Below, in pieces: positions 8,488 through 17,545 of a stretch of 59,227 nt of DNA. The position numbers and the translations under genes are program-made. Numbering within the stretch: the first letter of the stretch is position 1; each line of letters begins with the position of its first letter. The DNA comes from Clostridiales bacterium (lineage in GTDB: Bacteria; Bacillota; Clostridia; Oscillospirales; Butyricicoccaceae), in the NCBI GenBank assembly GCA_004555915.1, contig SFJM01000015.1:1-59227 (forward strand), in the 5' to 3' direction. The notes beneath the pieces are model-generated. The model saw only the letters and a list, made by a program, of their open reading frames with translations, did not search any database and was not told where the DNA came from.

Positions 8488-8642
8488 GCTTCGCCCTCCT
8501 CATGTTCTTTTTGCTAATAGTATATTATATCACGTGGCACCGGCAGTTTACCAGTCATATATGCTGTCATTCTGCCGTTTTTCCCTGCCATAGCCGCATT
8601 TTTTTGATGGTATTTTCCTCTGTGTTGATTTTGTGTTCCAAA

Positions 8643-8671
8643 TTGACGCCATTTTGTCCGCTTGCTATAAT
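8643..8671 (+). promoter_or_regulatory. Sigma-A promoter of the first LtaS-like gene
   Basis: TTGACG (8643-8648), a 17-base spacer and a perfect TATAAT (8666-8671), about 44 bases upstream of the TTG start. Confidence 0.8.
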
Positions 8672-8714
8672 AAAACCGTTGAAGCAAATCTTATGTTATG
8701 GAAGGGATGTTCTG

Positions 8715-10604
8715 TTGTTTCGCTCATTTCTCCGCCGGATTCGGCAGCCTGCCGCTGCGCTATTGATTCCATGGCTGTCCTTTTTCCTCGCCGATATACT
8801 GGTTTATGCATTTACCGATGTAACCGGCTGGTATGCACTGGCATTTTCCGCCGTATGGGCCGGGATCTTTTCCGGCATCCTGTTTGTGCTGCCCCGGCTG
8901 GCGGCCCGGATTGTCTTTGTTCTGTTGTACTATGGTGCGGTTACCTATGCCATTCTCCAGACCGGATATTTCCAGATTTTTGGCAAATTTCTGTGGCTCA
9001 AAGACCTGCTTTACCTGCGGGATGGTGCGGAATTTGCCGGTTCGGTATTCTCCTTCCTGTCCCCCGGCTTTGTGGCGATGTCCGTCCTGCTGCTGCTGTG
9101 GGGCATTGTTGCCTGCCGGCTGTATCCCAAAACCTCCTGCAGCAGGATGAAGTTTCTGGCTGTTGCCTGCTGTGTCATCACAGCGGTTTCCCTGCTGCCT
9201 TATCTGCTGGACCTCTCCTGCTCGGAGGACAACAACAGCCGGGGCCTTGGGACGGATTATTATGCCGGGAAATCCCTGCGCCGCGCCTATACGCTGATGT
9301 ATGATGCCAAAAAGGTCTATTCCCTGTGCGGCCTGTACCAGACCGTCGGACGGGATATTGCCATCCATCTCATCCAGCCCCTTCTTCCGGGAAATCAGGC
9401 GGAGGAAACCGCACAACTGGCCAGCATCGAAGCCTTTTTTGACGATTACCAGTCTGAAGCGGCGCCCAATGCCATGACCGGCAGATTCGCAGGCAAAAAT
9501 GTCATTCTTGTGCTGATGGAAAGCGCAGATGACTGGGCTATCAACGAAACCGATGCCCCCACTATCACAAAAATGATGCGGGAAGGCATCTATTTTACCA
9601 ATATGTATACCCCCCTGTACGGCAGTGTCCGCACATTCAACACGGAATTTACCATGAATACCGGTGTTTTCTCCCCCACGGACGGCAACCTGACCTTTAG
9701 CTACTGCGGCAATGCCTTTTCGGAAAGCCTGCCGAACCTGTTCCGCAAAGCCGGTTATTCCGCCAATGCCTTCCACTACAATTCCCCCACCTTCTACAGC
9801 CGTGGCATCATGGACCCGGCAATGGGCTATGAAAACTATATCTGTTATGCGGATTATACCGAGAACAGCAACATGTTTTCCCAGGTCCTGAACGAGGATA
9901 CCTTTGTGCTGACCAATGATGAGCTGCGGAAGCAGCTGCTGTGCGAACAGCCCTTTTGCAACTTTGTCATTTCCCGCAATGCCCATATGCCCTATTCCAG
10001 CCAGGATTCCGTCAGCCGGTATGCCATGGAAAAATATCCCCAGTATAAAGGCGCGGATGCCTGCGAGGAGGTTGGCTATTACTATGCAAAAATCAACCTG
10101 CTGGATGACTTTTTTGCCCTGCTGCTGGATGAACTGGAACAGGCGGATTTACTGGAGAACACGGTAATTGTCGGTGTGACTGACCATTATTCCTATTCCA
10201 TGAAGGATCAGGAGCGCATGCTGGAGCTGTCCGATGTGCCGGTGGAGCTGATGGTGGAAAAAACCCCCTGCTTTATCTGGTCAGCAGACATGGCACAGCC
10301 GGTTACGGTGGAGAAAACCTGCAATACCTCTGATATCCTGCCTACCCTGCTCAACCTGTTCGGCATGGAAACCGATTACCGTTACATCGGGCAGGATGTG
10401 TTCAATCCGGATTATGCCGGCTATGCGATTTTCAGTGACGGCAGCTGGATTACCGACGAGGTGGTCTATGAAAACGGCAGTATCACCCATACCTTTTCTA
10501 ACGGCGCTGAAGCGGATGTGGACGTGAATGCCATGAATGAGCTGGCACAGCGGTACATTGAAACCAGCAACCTGATTCTGGAATCTGACTATTATGCCAA
10601 ATAA
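8715..10604 (+). CDS. LtaS-family sulfatase, probable phosphoglycerol transferase (copy 1)
   Basis: A 629-residue membrane enzyme. The first 170 or so residues hold about five helices; the rest is an extracellular alkaline-phosphatase/sulfatase domain with NVILVLMESADDW (metal Glu), YGSVRTFNTEFTMNTG (nucleophilic Thr region) and GVTDHYSYSM (metal Asp-His). LtaS-type enzymes polymerise glycerol phosphate onto lipid or glycan carriers. The start is TTG 8715, eight bases after GGAAGGG; no in-frame ATG fits the promoter at 8643-8671. A paralogue lies at 38382-40304. The true substrate is not evident. Confidence 0.8.
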   Translation: MFRSFLRRIRQPAAALLIPWLSFFLADILVYAFTDVTGWYALAFSAVWAGIFSGILFVLPRLAARIVFVLLYYGAVTYAILQTGYFQIFGKFLWLKDLLYLRDGAEFAGSVFSFLSPGFVAMSVLLLLWGIVACRLYPKTSCSRMKFLAVACCVITAVSLLPYLLDLSCSEDNNSRGLGTDYYAGKSLRRAYTLMYDAKKVYSLCGLYQTVGRDIAIHLIQPLLPGNQAEETAQLASIEAFFDDYQSEAAPNAMTGRFAGKNVILVLMESADDWAINETDAPTITKMMREGIYFTNMYTPLYGSVRTFNTEFTMNTGVFSPTDGNLTFSYCGNAFSESLPNLFRKAGYSANAFHYNSPTFYSRGIMDPAMGYENYICYADYTENSNMFSQVLNEDTFVLTNDELRKQLLCEQPFCNFVISRNAHMPYSSQDSVSRYAMEKYPQYKGADACEEVGYYYAKINLLDDFFALLLDELEQADLLENTVIVGVTDHYSYSMKDQERMLELSDVPVELMVEKTPCFIWSADMAQPVTVEKTCNTSDILPTLLNLFGMETDYRYIGQDVFNPDYAGYAIFSDGSWITDEVVYENGSITHTFSNGAEADVDVNAMNELAQRYIETSNLILESDYYAK

Positions 10605-10619
10605 ATCTATAACAGGCTC

Positions 10620-10652
10620 AACTGCCCTTTCCTTTCGGGAGGGCGGTTTTTT
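10620..10652 (+). terminator. Terminator of the first LtaS-like gene
   Basis: CTGCCCT..AGGGCGG stem followed by TTTTTTT. Confidence 0.85.
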
Positions 10653-10656
10653 TGCG

Positions 10657-10703
10657 AAAAAACAAAAAATCCCTCAGCCGCGCACGTGCTCCGCGGCAAA
10701 GGG
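10657..10703 (-). terminator. Terminator of spo0A
   Basis: Minus-strand hairpin CCCTTTGCCGCGGAG...CGCGGCTGAGGG followed by TTTTTTGTTTTTT, just after the spo0A stop. Confidence 0.85.
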
Positions 10704-10716
10704 AAAAAGAAAGAGA

Positions 10717-11493
10717 TCAGCTGATTTTCAGTTCCAGACGAAGTCGGTCAGCCACCATGGAAATAAATTCCGAATTGGTCGGCTTGCCCTTGGCTCCACT
10801 GACGGTAAAACCAAAATATTCCTGCAGCGTATCCACATCCCCGCGATCCCATGCAACCTCAATGGCATGGCGGATGGCACGCTCCACGCGGGAGGATGTC
10901 GTTTTGAATTTTTTTGCTACTGTGGGATATAATATCTTGGTAATCGCATTGATTGCTTCCATGTCATGAATCGTCATAATGATAGCTTCCCGCAAATACT
11001 GGTAACCCTTGATATGTGCCGGTACACCGATCTGATGGATGATATTGGTAACCCGCATTTCAATTTCCAGATCCTCATCCGGCATGCGTACCGCCGGTGT
11101 CCGGGTAAAGCTGCGCTGACCGCCATAGCGGGTGATCCGCTGCGCCAGAGCCTGCAAATCCACCGGCTTGCGCAGATAGAAGCTGACGCCCAACGCATTG
11201 CATTCCGCTGTGGTTTCCTGTGATGCAAAGCTGCTCACCACAAAGATGACTGGCATTTTTGCCGGTGCAGCATCGTTCAGGCCATGTAAAACGGTCAGTC
11301 CGTCTGCTCCCGGCAGCATCAGATCAATCAGCAGCACATCCGGTGCACAGTCCAGTATCTTTTGTACCAGCCCTTTGCCATCTCCAAAGGAACCTGCTAT
11401 CTCGATCTGATTGCCTGCACTCAGCGTTTCACTCAGAACCCTGCGGAATTCCTTGTCTTCGTCAGCAATCAGCACACGAATTCTATTCTCCAT
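10717..11493 (-). CDS. spo0A: Sporulation master response regulator Spo0A
   Basis: A 258-residue regulator. Residues 1-125 form the receiver with the acidic pocket at 11-13, phosphoacceptor Asp57 (LLIDLMLPGADG) and the YLRKPVD lysine. Residues 145-258 form the sporulation-specific DNA-binding domain with the recognition helix SSRVERAIRHAIEVAW and the GKPTNSEFI tail. Phosphorylated Spo0A binds TGTCGAA boxes and starts sporulation. spoIVB lies immediately upstream, the same order as in many Bacilli and Clostridia. A box matching its own target is in the promoter region. Confidence 0.97.
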   Translation of the reverse strand: MENRIRVLIADEDKEFRRVLSETLSAGNQIEIAGSFGDGKGLVQKILDCAPDVLLIDLMLPGADGLTVLHGLNDAAPAKMPVIFVVSSFASQETTAECNALGVSFYLRKPVDLQALAQRITRYGGQRSFTRTPAVRMPDEDLEIEMRVTNIIHQIGVPAHIKGYQYLREAIIMTIHDMEAINAITKILYPTVAKKFKTTSSRVERAIRHAIEVAWDRGDVDTLQEYFGFTVSGAKGKPTNSEFISMVADRLRLELKIS

Positions 11494-11611
11494 GATGTCA
11501 TTCCCTGCCTTCCAGCATATCCGTAAAAATTTGCCGTGTTTCCGACAGCTTTAGATTACCATATTTTCGCAGATAAGACAATCAATTTTACTCATTTCTT
11601 CATAATAATCG

Positions 11612-11660
11612 TTCGACAGCTCCGACATTTTTTCGTATCATAAAACAGGCATTTTGTCAA
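11612..11660 (-). promoter_or_regulatory. spo0A promoter with 0A boxes
   Basis: On the minus strand TTGACA (11655-11660), 17 bases, TACGAA (11632-11637). A perfect 0A box (TGTCGAA on the minus strand, 11612-11618) and a one-mismatch copy (11621-11627) lie at and just after the start, which would suit autoregulation. Confidence 0.5.
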
Positions 11661-11736
11661 TTTTCTTGGAAACAAATCTAAAAAAGTCATTCGATTTTCT
11701 ATCCTTCACCTTCCAGATTTCCCATGGAAACGGCGA

Positions 11737-11769
11737 AGAAAAAATGACGGCCAGCCGAAGCTGACCGCC
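11737..11769 (-). terminator. Terminator of spoIVB
   Basis: GGCGGTCAGC-TTCG-GCTGGCCGTC stem with a T-rich tail on the minus strand, separating spoIVB from spo0A. Confidence 0.85.
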
Positions 11770-11778
11770 AAATACGGT

Positions 11779-12780
11779 TTACGACTGGATTTCTTCCAGC
11801 ATCGTTTCAATCAGAATGCCATAGCCCTTCCCCGGATTGTTGACCAGCGTATGAGTCACAGCTCCTACCAGCTTGCCGTCCTGCAAAATCGGGGAACCGC
11901 TCATTCCCGGTACAATGCCGCCGGTCTGTTCCAGCAGGGTTTCATCCGTAATGCGGATGGACAGGCCTCTGCCATCCTCTGCATCCGGCGTGATTTTGTC
12001 AATGGAAATGGCATACCGTTTGGGCTCGGAACCGGAAACACAGGTCAGGATTTCCGCCGCGCCCGTGTGGATTTCCGCCGCGTTTGCCGTTTCCACGACC
12101 TGCGCATTTTCATACAGCGTATGGTCTGTCAGCGTGCCAAAAATACCGCTGGCAGTGTTGTCATCCAGCTCACCCAGCTCCCGGGTAAATTCATAGGTGC
12201 CAATCAGCTCGCCCGGCGTACCGGATTCACCCGCAACCACACCGATTACTGTTGCCGGAACAATCGAACCGGATTCCAGCGGCAGCCGCGCACCGCTGTC
12301 CACATCACTGACCGGATGCCCCAGCGCACCAAAGACACCGGTTTCCGGCTCTGCAAAGGTCAGTGTGCCGATACCCGCCATGCTGTCCCGGATCAGCAGC
12401 CCGATCTGATACGTTCCCGATGCATTGCTTTTTACCGGCTGCACCGTTGTCTCGATATGGGTTTCATCCCGGCAGCCGGTAAGCCTGATCGGCCTGCCTT
12501 CGCTGCTCTGGATGATTTCCGCCAGCTGCTCACTGGAGGACAGTTTTGTGCCATTGGCAGTCTGTAAAATGTCACCGGCTTCCAGTCCCGCCTGTTCTCC
12601 CGGACAAATGTCACCGGCTGCACTGTCCACATCCGACAGCGAGGAAACCACCACACCTTCCGCCGTCATCCGCACGCCCACCGGTATGCCCAGTGGGACA
12701 ACCTGCGCTGCCTGCGCCGCTCCGGCCAGCACCACACAGACCAGCAACAGGCAGCTAAGCTTTTTTTCCAGTTTTTTCAT
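11779..12780 (-). CDS. spoIVB: SpoIVB serine peptidase
   Basis: A 333-residue forespore protease. It has a signal anchor (residues 8-25), a PDZ domain (about 35-115; PGEQAGLEAGDILQTANG) and an S55 peptidase domain with His155 in GALGHP and Ser294 in GMSGSP. In known spore formers SpoIVB is secreted from the forespore, cleaves SpoIVFA and triggers sigma-K. The start is ATG 12780, eight bases after AAGGAG; longer in-frame extensions lack a site. It is shorter than the B. subtilis protein. A 24-bp palindrome lies 40 bases upstream. Confidence 0.92.
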   Translation of the reverse strand: MKKLEKKLSCLLLVCVVLAGAAQAAQVVPLGIPVGVRMTAEGVVVSSLSDVDSAAGDICPGEQAGLEAGDILQTANGTKLSSSEQLAEIIQSSEGRPIRLTGCRDETHIETTVQPVKSNASGTYQIGLLIRDSMAGIGTLTFAEPETGVFGALGHPVSDVDSGARLPLESGSIVPATVIGVVAGESGTPGELIGTYEFTRELGELDDNTASGIFGTLTDHTLYENAQVVETANAAEIHTGAAEILTCVSGSEPKRYAISIDKITPDAEDGRGLSIRITDETLLEQTGGIVPGMSGSPILQDGKLVGAVTHTLVNNPGKGYGILIETMLEEIQS

Positions 12781-12818
12781 CACATCCTCTCCTTCCCACA
12801 TTAGCTTGACCGCGTCAG

Positions 12819-12842
12819 GACAAACACATGCATGCGTTTGTC
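12819..12842. repeat. 24-bp palindrome in the spoIVB / SLOG gene intergenic region
   Basis: GACAAAC-ACATGCATGC-GTTTGTC, twelve bases per arm with one mismatch. It could be an operator for either divergent gene, or a hairpin in the spoIVB leader, where the mismatch becomes G-U. Confidence 0.4.
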
Positions 12843-12907
12843 TGGATGTGCATGCAGAGACTGTCTGTATTACTGCTGCATATCCTGCCGCGGAAATGTT
12901 TATGCTA

Positions 12908-12936
12908 TTGAACCATAGGACATTATCTGGTATAGT
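12908..12936 (+). promoter_or_regulatory. Promoter of the SLOG protein gene
   Basis: TTGAAC (12908-12913), 17 bases, TATAGT (12931-12936), about 43 bases before the ATG. Confidence 0.55.
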
Positions 12937-12978
12937 TATCATAGCTATATCAGATCGTCATATGGGGGAGGATTTTTT

Positions 12979-13386
12979 ATGCGTGTGGCAATTATTGGTT
13001 CCCGGTCCATTACCATGGATGCCTATCCAGTTTTGGAACAATTTATGCCAAAAGGTACCAGTGAAATTGTATCCGGCGGCGCAAAGGGGGCGGATGAACT
13101 GGCAGAGGAATATGCACGCCGCAATCATCTGCCGCTGAAACTGTTTCGTCCGAATTACGACCGGTATCACAAAACCGCACCGTTACAGCGCAATCTGTCT
13201 ATTATCCGTTACAGTGATTTTGTCCTTGCTCTGTGGGATGGCACATCCCGCGGTACAGCCCATGTCATCCAGAACTGTATTTTGGAATATACCCATGTAC
13301 ATGTCCTGCTCATCCGTGACGGCGTGCTGGTAAAAACCCTTTTCGGCCAGGAACCTGCTGGCAGGCTTATTGATTCTTCCTTCTGA
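12979..13386 (+). CDS. SLOG (DprA/Log-like) Rossmann protein
   Basis: A 135-residue protein with the start MRVAIIGSRSIT, SGGAKGADELAEEYA and later a D-x-x-L-A-L-W-D-G-T-S-R-G-T loop. This is the nucleotide-binding pattern of the SLOG superfamily (DUF2493/YspA-like), relatives of DprA and of cytokinin-activating LOG proteins. Such proteins are thought to bind nucleotide-derived ligands; no specific role can be claimed. GGGGGAGG precedes the ATG. It is divergent from spoIVB. Confidence 0.75.
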   Translation: MRVAIIGSRSITMDAYPVLEQFMPKGTSEIVSGGAKGADELAEEYARRNHLPLKLFRPNYDRYHKTAPLQRNLSIIRYSDFVLALWDGTSRGTAHVIQNCILEYTHVHVLLIRDGVLVKTLFGQEPAGRLIDSSF

Positions 13387-13482
13387 GAATCAGCCTTTGT
13401 TCTGCGCTTTTTGTCGGTATCTTCCGTACTTCCTGCGCTTTTCTTTGGTGAAAAATTCTGCTTTTCTTTCCAAGAATTTCAT

Positions 13483-13552
13483 GCTATAATCATATACACA
13501 ACGAGTAGCTCTACTGGCGTAATTCCGGTTGGTCAGAGCTACTCGTATTTTT
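13483..13552 (+). ncRNA. Short terminated leader RNA upstream of the MFS gene
   Basis: An extended -10 TGCTATAAT is at 13483-13491 (TGC 13483-13485, TATAAT 13486-13491 by my count). About 10 bases later a hairpin begins: ACGAGTAGCTCT pairs perfectly with AGAGCTACTCGT (13501-13546) around a 22-base loop and is followed by ATTTTTT. The product would be only about 50 nt. It is either a tiny RNA or an attenuator for the MFS gene 100 bases downstream. The loop side GTTGGTCAGAGC looks like a tRNA D arm. Confidence 0.5.
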
Positions 13553-13556
13553 TATG

Positions 13557-13650
13557 TCCGGACCATCGTATGATTTCATTCAGGGAAGCTTCATACGGTT
13601 CTGTCCGGTCAATCGCATGATTTCATTTAAGGAGGTTTCATATTTGTTAT
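13557..13650 (+). repeat. Two imperfect 47-bp tandem repeats covering the MFS ribosome-binding region
   Basis: Unit 1 (13557-13603) and unit 2 (13604-13650) both read TCCGG..ATCG.ATGATTTCATT.A.GGA.G.TTCATA, about 80% identical over their first 39 bases. Unit 2 carries the AAGGAGG that serves the MFS start at 13649; in unit 1 the matching site is degraded to CAGGGAAG. Confidence 0.7.
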
Positions 13651-14842
13651 GCGTGAAACATCTGTCAGACTGTGGACAAAGGACTTTGTCCTGATTCTGC
13701 TCATCAATTTCCTGGTTTTTATGAACCATCTGATGATTCTGTCCACCTTTCCCTTTTACATTGAATACCTTGGCGGTTCGGAACGTATTGCCGGTTTTGC
13801 TGCCGCGCTGTTCTCCATTGTTGCCGTCCTTTGCCGTCCGGTGATCGGCTGGATGCTGGACAATGGCAAACGGAAATCTATTCTTATTATCGGCTTATGC
13901 GGCATGTGCCTGATGCCGATTGGTTACCTGGTACTGGCAACCATGCTTTTGGCATTTGTCTGCCGTATGCTCCACGGTGCATCTCTTGCCTTTTCCAACA
14001 CCTCCACCTCTACCATTGCAACCGATATCATTCCGAAACAGCGTTTCGCAGAGGGTATGGGCATGTTCGGTCTGGCTACCGCCCTGGCCACTGCCTGTGC
14101 ACCGGCCCTTGGCCTCGCCCTGATGGATTCCATGGGCTTTACCACCCTGTTTCTTTTCGCGGCAATTTCCATTGCCCTTGCACTGGTATTATTCCTGATG
14201 CTGAAAACACCGGTGATTCAGACAGAACACAAGCCGTTTACGGTCAAAGGCCTGCTGGATCCGGATGCCCTTCCCGCTTCTTGTACCGCACTGGTATTTA
14301 TGCTGACCTATGGCGCACTGGAAAACTTTACTGCCAAATTTGCAGCAGAGCAAAACCTGCCCTCCGGCGGTATTTTCTTTGCGATTATGGCAGTGGCGCT
14401 GCTGGTTACCCGTCTTTCTGCCGGCAAGGTCACCGACCGGCATGGAGAAAGCGTGTTTGCCTATTCCTGTAACCTTGCCATGCTGCTTGCCTTCCTGTTG
14501 ATGGGCCTGTTCCCCAACCTGGTGACCTATCTGTTTTCCGCTGTGCTGGCAGGCTTTGGTTTTGGCGGCCTGGAGCCTGCGCTGCAGTCCATGGCAGTGG
14601 CAATCGCCCCGCCGGAACGCCGGGGCAGTGCAAACTCTACCTTCCTGTGCGCCTATGACATCGGCATTGGTGTGGGCGGCGGCATCGCAGGCTCCCTGAT
14701 TACTGCGTTCGGCTATCGCCATATGTTTGTCATCATGACCGTGTTCAACATCCTGTCTATTGTCATTTATACCGTCTGGGGACGCAGACATCCGTCCTCC
14801 TTCTCCTATCGTATTCAGCACGGCCTGAATCATTCGAACTAA
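13649..14842 (+). CDS. Major facilitator superfamily transporter
   Basis: A 397-residue protein with about twelve membrane helices. The loop between helices 2 and 3 reads GWMLDNGKRKSIL (MFS signature A-like), and later SAGKVTDRHGE repeats it in the second half. Its overall shape matches small drug or sugar efflux MFS proteins. No substrate can be named. ATG 13649 lies 13 bases after GGAGG, a slightly long spacing. The gene stands alone between two terminators. Confidence 0.85.
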   Translation: MRETSVRLWTKDFVLILLINFLVFMNHLMILSTFPFYIEYLGGSERIAGFAAALFSIVAVLCRPVIGWMLDNGKRKSILIIGLCGMCLMPIGYLVLATMLLAFVCRMLHGASLAFSNTSTSTIATDIIPKQRFAEGMGMFGLATALATACAPALGLALMDSMGFTTLFLFAAISIALALVLFLMLKTPVIQTEHKPFTVKGLLDPDALPASCTALVFMLTYGALENFTAKFAAEQNLPSGGIFFAIMAVALLVTRLSAGKVTDRHGESVFAYSCNLAMLLAFLLMGLFPNLVTYLFSAVLAGFGFGGLEPALQSMAVAIAPPERRGSANSTFLCAYDIGIGVGGGIAGSLITAFGYRHMFVIMTVFNILSIVIYTVWGRRHPSSFSYRIQHGLNHSN

Positions 14843-14855
14843 AATTTGCCCACAG

Positions 14856-14895
14856 AAAAACCGCACCGTTGCTACAAACGATGCGGTTTCTTTTA
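14856..14895 (+). terminator. Terminator of the MFS gene
   Basis: AAACCGCA-CCGTT stem with AACGATGCGGTTT followed by TTTCTTTT. Confidence 0.8.
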
Positions 14896-14923
14896 TCTGT
14901 TATCTGTTACAGACTGTCAGAAC

Positions 14924-17545
14924 TCAATCCTGCAGTGCAGCCTGTGCTGCTGCCAGACGTGCAATCGGTACACGGAACGGCGAGCAGGAGACATAATTCA
15001 GGCCAACCTTATGACAGAATTCCACCGAGGACGGATCGCCGCCATGTTCGCCGCAGATACCCAGCTTGATATCCGGACGGGTTGCACGGCCCTTTGCTGC
15101 TGCCAGCTGAACCAGCTGGCCAACACCGTTCTGGTCCAGACGTGCAAACGGATCGGATTCGTAAATCTTGGACTCATAGTACGAGGACAGGAACTTGCCT
15201 GCATCGTCACGGGAGAAGCCGAAGGTCATCTGGGTCAGGTCATTGGTGCCGAAGGAGAAGAATTCTGCTTCTTCCGCAATCTCTTCTGCCATCAGGGCAG
15301 CACGCGGGATTTCAATCATGGTGCCGATATGATATGCCATGTCGGAGCCCTTTTCCTTCTTGACCTGCTCTGCGGTCTCTACCACAACATCCTTGACAAA
15401 CTTCAGTTCCTTCTTATCGCCAACCAGCGGGATCATGATTTCCGGTACAATGTCATAGCCCTTTTCCTGTGCCACTTCAATGGCAGCTTCCATGACGGCA
15501 CGGGTCTGCATCCGGGCAATTTCCGGATAGGTGACAGCCAGACGGCAGCCGCGATGACCCATCATCGGGTTGAATTCGTGCAGCTCGTCACACTTCTGCT
15601 GCACTTCTTCCGGTGTCATGCCCATATCCTGCGCCAGTGCTGCAATGTCTGCCGGATCCGTCGGAACGAACTCATGCAGCGGCGGGTCCAGATAGCGCAC
15701 GGTCATCGGACGGCCTTCCAGTGCCTCATACATTCCCTTGAAGTCAGCCTTCTGGAACGGCAGGATTTCTGCCAGTGCAGCCTCACGCTGCTCCACGGTA
15801 TCCGACAGAATCATCTTACGGATCTTCGGAATACGCTCCGGGTCAAAGAACATGTGCTCGGTACGGCACAGGCCAATGCCTTCTGCACCCAGGCGGACAC
15901 CATTTGCCGTATCCTCCGGGGTATCCGCGTTGGTGCGGACGGTCAGCTTGCGGAAGCTGTCTGCCCATGCCATGATACGGCCGAAGTCGCCGCCTACCGA
16001 TGCTTCTACTGTCGGGATCATGCCCTTATAAATCTTGCCGGTGGTACCGTCAAGAGAAATTTCATCGCCTTCACGGAAGGTATAGCCGCCCAGGGTGAAT
16101 TCCTTTGCATCCTCATCAATCTGGATGTCACCGCAGCCGGATACACAGCAGGTACCCATGCCGCGGGCTACAACAGCTGCATGGGAGGTCATGCCGCCGC
16201 GAACGGTCAGGATGCCTTCTGCCGCATGCATGCCTTCAATGTCCTCCGGAGAGGTTTCCAGACGTACCAGAATGACCTTTTCGCCCTTCTGCTCATGGGC
16301 ATTCTTCGCGTCCTCTGCTGTAAAGTAAATCTTACCAGCCGCAGCGCCCGGAGATGCCGGCAGCGCTTCGCCGATTACCTCGCCGCTCTTCAGCGCTTCC
16401 GCGTCAAAGGTCGGATGCAGCAGCTGGTCCAGGCTCTTTGCCTCAATGCGCAGAACTGCTTCTTCCGGTGTAATTCTGCCTTCATCCACCAGATCGCAGG
16501 CAACCTTCATAGCTGCTGCTGCGGTACGCTTGCCGTTTCTTGTCTGCAGGAAGAACAGGTTGCCCTCCTGGATGGTGAATTCCATATCCTGCATGTCGCG
16601 ATAATGGTCTTCCAGACGGTTGGCAATGTCCATAAACTGTGCATAACACTCCGGCAGATCCTCTGCCAGCTTGGTGATCGGCTGCGGGGTACGGATGCCG
16701 GCTACAACGTCTTCGCCCTGTGCGTTAATCAGGTACTCGCCAAAAATACCCTTTTCGCCGGTGGACGGGTTACGGGTAAATGCTACGCCGGTACCGGAGG
16801 TATCGCCCATGTTGCCGAATACCATGGACTGCACGTTAACTGCAGTGCCCCAGTCGCCCGGAATGTCGTTCATGCGGCGGTATACAATGGCACGGGGGTT
16901 ATCCCAGGAACGGAATACCGCTTTCACAGCCTCCATCAGCTGCACCTTCGGGTCCTGTGGGAACTCCTCGCCCATTTTTTCCTTATAAATCGCCTTATAC
17001 CGCGCGATAACCTCCTTGAGGTCCTCTGCGGTCAGGTCGGTATCATATTTTGCGCCCTTGGCTTCCTTGATTTCGTCCAGAATGCCTTCAAAGAACTTCT
17101 TGCTCATTTCCATGACTACGTCCGAGAACATCTGGATAAAACGGCGGTACGAATCGTAGGCAAACCGCGGATTGCCGGTTTTCTGCGCAAAGCCTTCGAC
17201 AGAAACATCATTCAGGCCAAGGTTCAGAATGGTGTCCATCATGCCCGGCATGGATGCACGTGCGCCGGAACGAACGGATACCAGCAGCGGGTCGGACTCA
17301 TCGCCAAACTTCTTGCCGCGCTGCTCCTCCAGAACCGCCAGTGCCGCAAAAATCTGATCCTGAATCTCCTGAGAAATCTGCTTGCCCTGCTTATAATAAT
17401 CCGTACATGCCTCGGTGGTTACCGTAAAGCCGTTCGGGATCGGCAGGCCCAGATTGGTCATCTCTGCCAGATTTGCGCCTTTGCCTCCCAGCAGGGGACG
17501 CATGTCCGCATTGCCCTCATGGAATTCGTATACCCATTTTTTCAT
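14924..17545 (-). CDS. ppdK: Pyruvate, phosphate dikinase
   Basis: An 873-residue enzyme interconverting pyruvate, ATP and phosphate with PEP, AMP and pyrophosphate. Residues 1-340 are the ATP-grasp domain (GGKGANLAEM, RSGARASMPGMMDT), about 380-510 the swivelling phosphohistidine domain (GGMTSHAAVVARGMG with the catalytic His) and 520-873 the PEP/pyruvate barrel (GLCRTEHMFF, SFGTNDLTQMTFG). The start at ATG 17545 follows GGAGGAAG. With pyk next door it allows PPi-linked glycolysis or PEP regeneration. The pyrophosphatase-like gene at 43444 lacks its active site, so PPi may matter here. Confidence 0.96.
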   Translation of the reverse strand: MKKWVYEFHEGNADMRPLLGGKGANLAEMTNLGLPIPNGFTVTTEACTDYYKQGKQISQEIQDQIFAALAVLEEQRGKKFGDESDPLLVSVRSGARASMPGMMDTILNLGLNDVSVEGFAQKTGNPRFAYDSYRRFIQMFSDVVMEMSKKFFEGILDEIKEAKGAKYDTDLTAEDLKEVIARYKAIYKEKMGEEFPQDPKVQLMEAVKAVFRSWDNPRAIVYRRMNDIPGDWGTAVNVQSMVFGNMGDTSGTGVAFTRNPSTGEKGIFGEYLINAQGEDVVAGIRTPQPITKLAEDLPECYAQFMDIANRLEDHYRDMQDMEFTIQEGNLFFLQTRNGKRTAAAAMKVACDLVDEGRITPEEAVLRIEAKSLDQLLHPTFDAEALKSGEVIGEALPASPGAAAGKIYFTAEDAKNAHEQKGEKVILVRLETSPEDIEGMHAAEGILTVRGGMTSHAAVVARGMGTCCVSGCGDIQIDEDAKEFTLGGYTFREGDEISLDGTTGKIYKGMIPTVEASVGGDFGRIMAWADSFRKLTVRTNADTPEDTANGVRLGAEGIGLCRTEHMFFDPERIPKIRKMILSDTVEQREAALAEILPFQKADFKGMYEALEGRPMTVRYLDPPLHEFVPTDPADIAALAQDMGMTPEEVQQKCDELHEFNPMMGHRGCRLAVTYPEIARMQTRAVMEAAIEVAQEKGYDIVPEIMIPLVGDKKELKFVKDVVVETAEQVKKEKGSDMAYHIGTMIEIPRAALMAEEIAEEAEFFSFGTNDLTQMTFGFSRDDAGKFLSSYYESKIYESDPFARLDQNGVGQLVQLAAAKGRATRPDIKLGICGEHGGDPSSVEFCHKVGLNYVSCSPFRVPIARLAAAQAALQD

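Noticed and set aside
13510..13546. tRNA gene or pseudogene in the MFS leader
   Set aside because: GTTGGTCAGAGC resembles a D arm, but no acceptor or T arm surrounds it; it sits in the loop and stem of a terminator.
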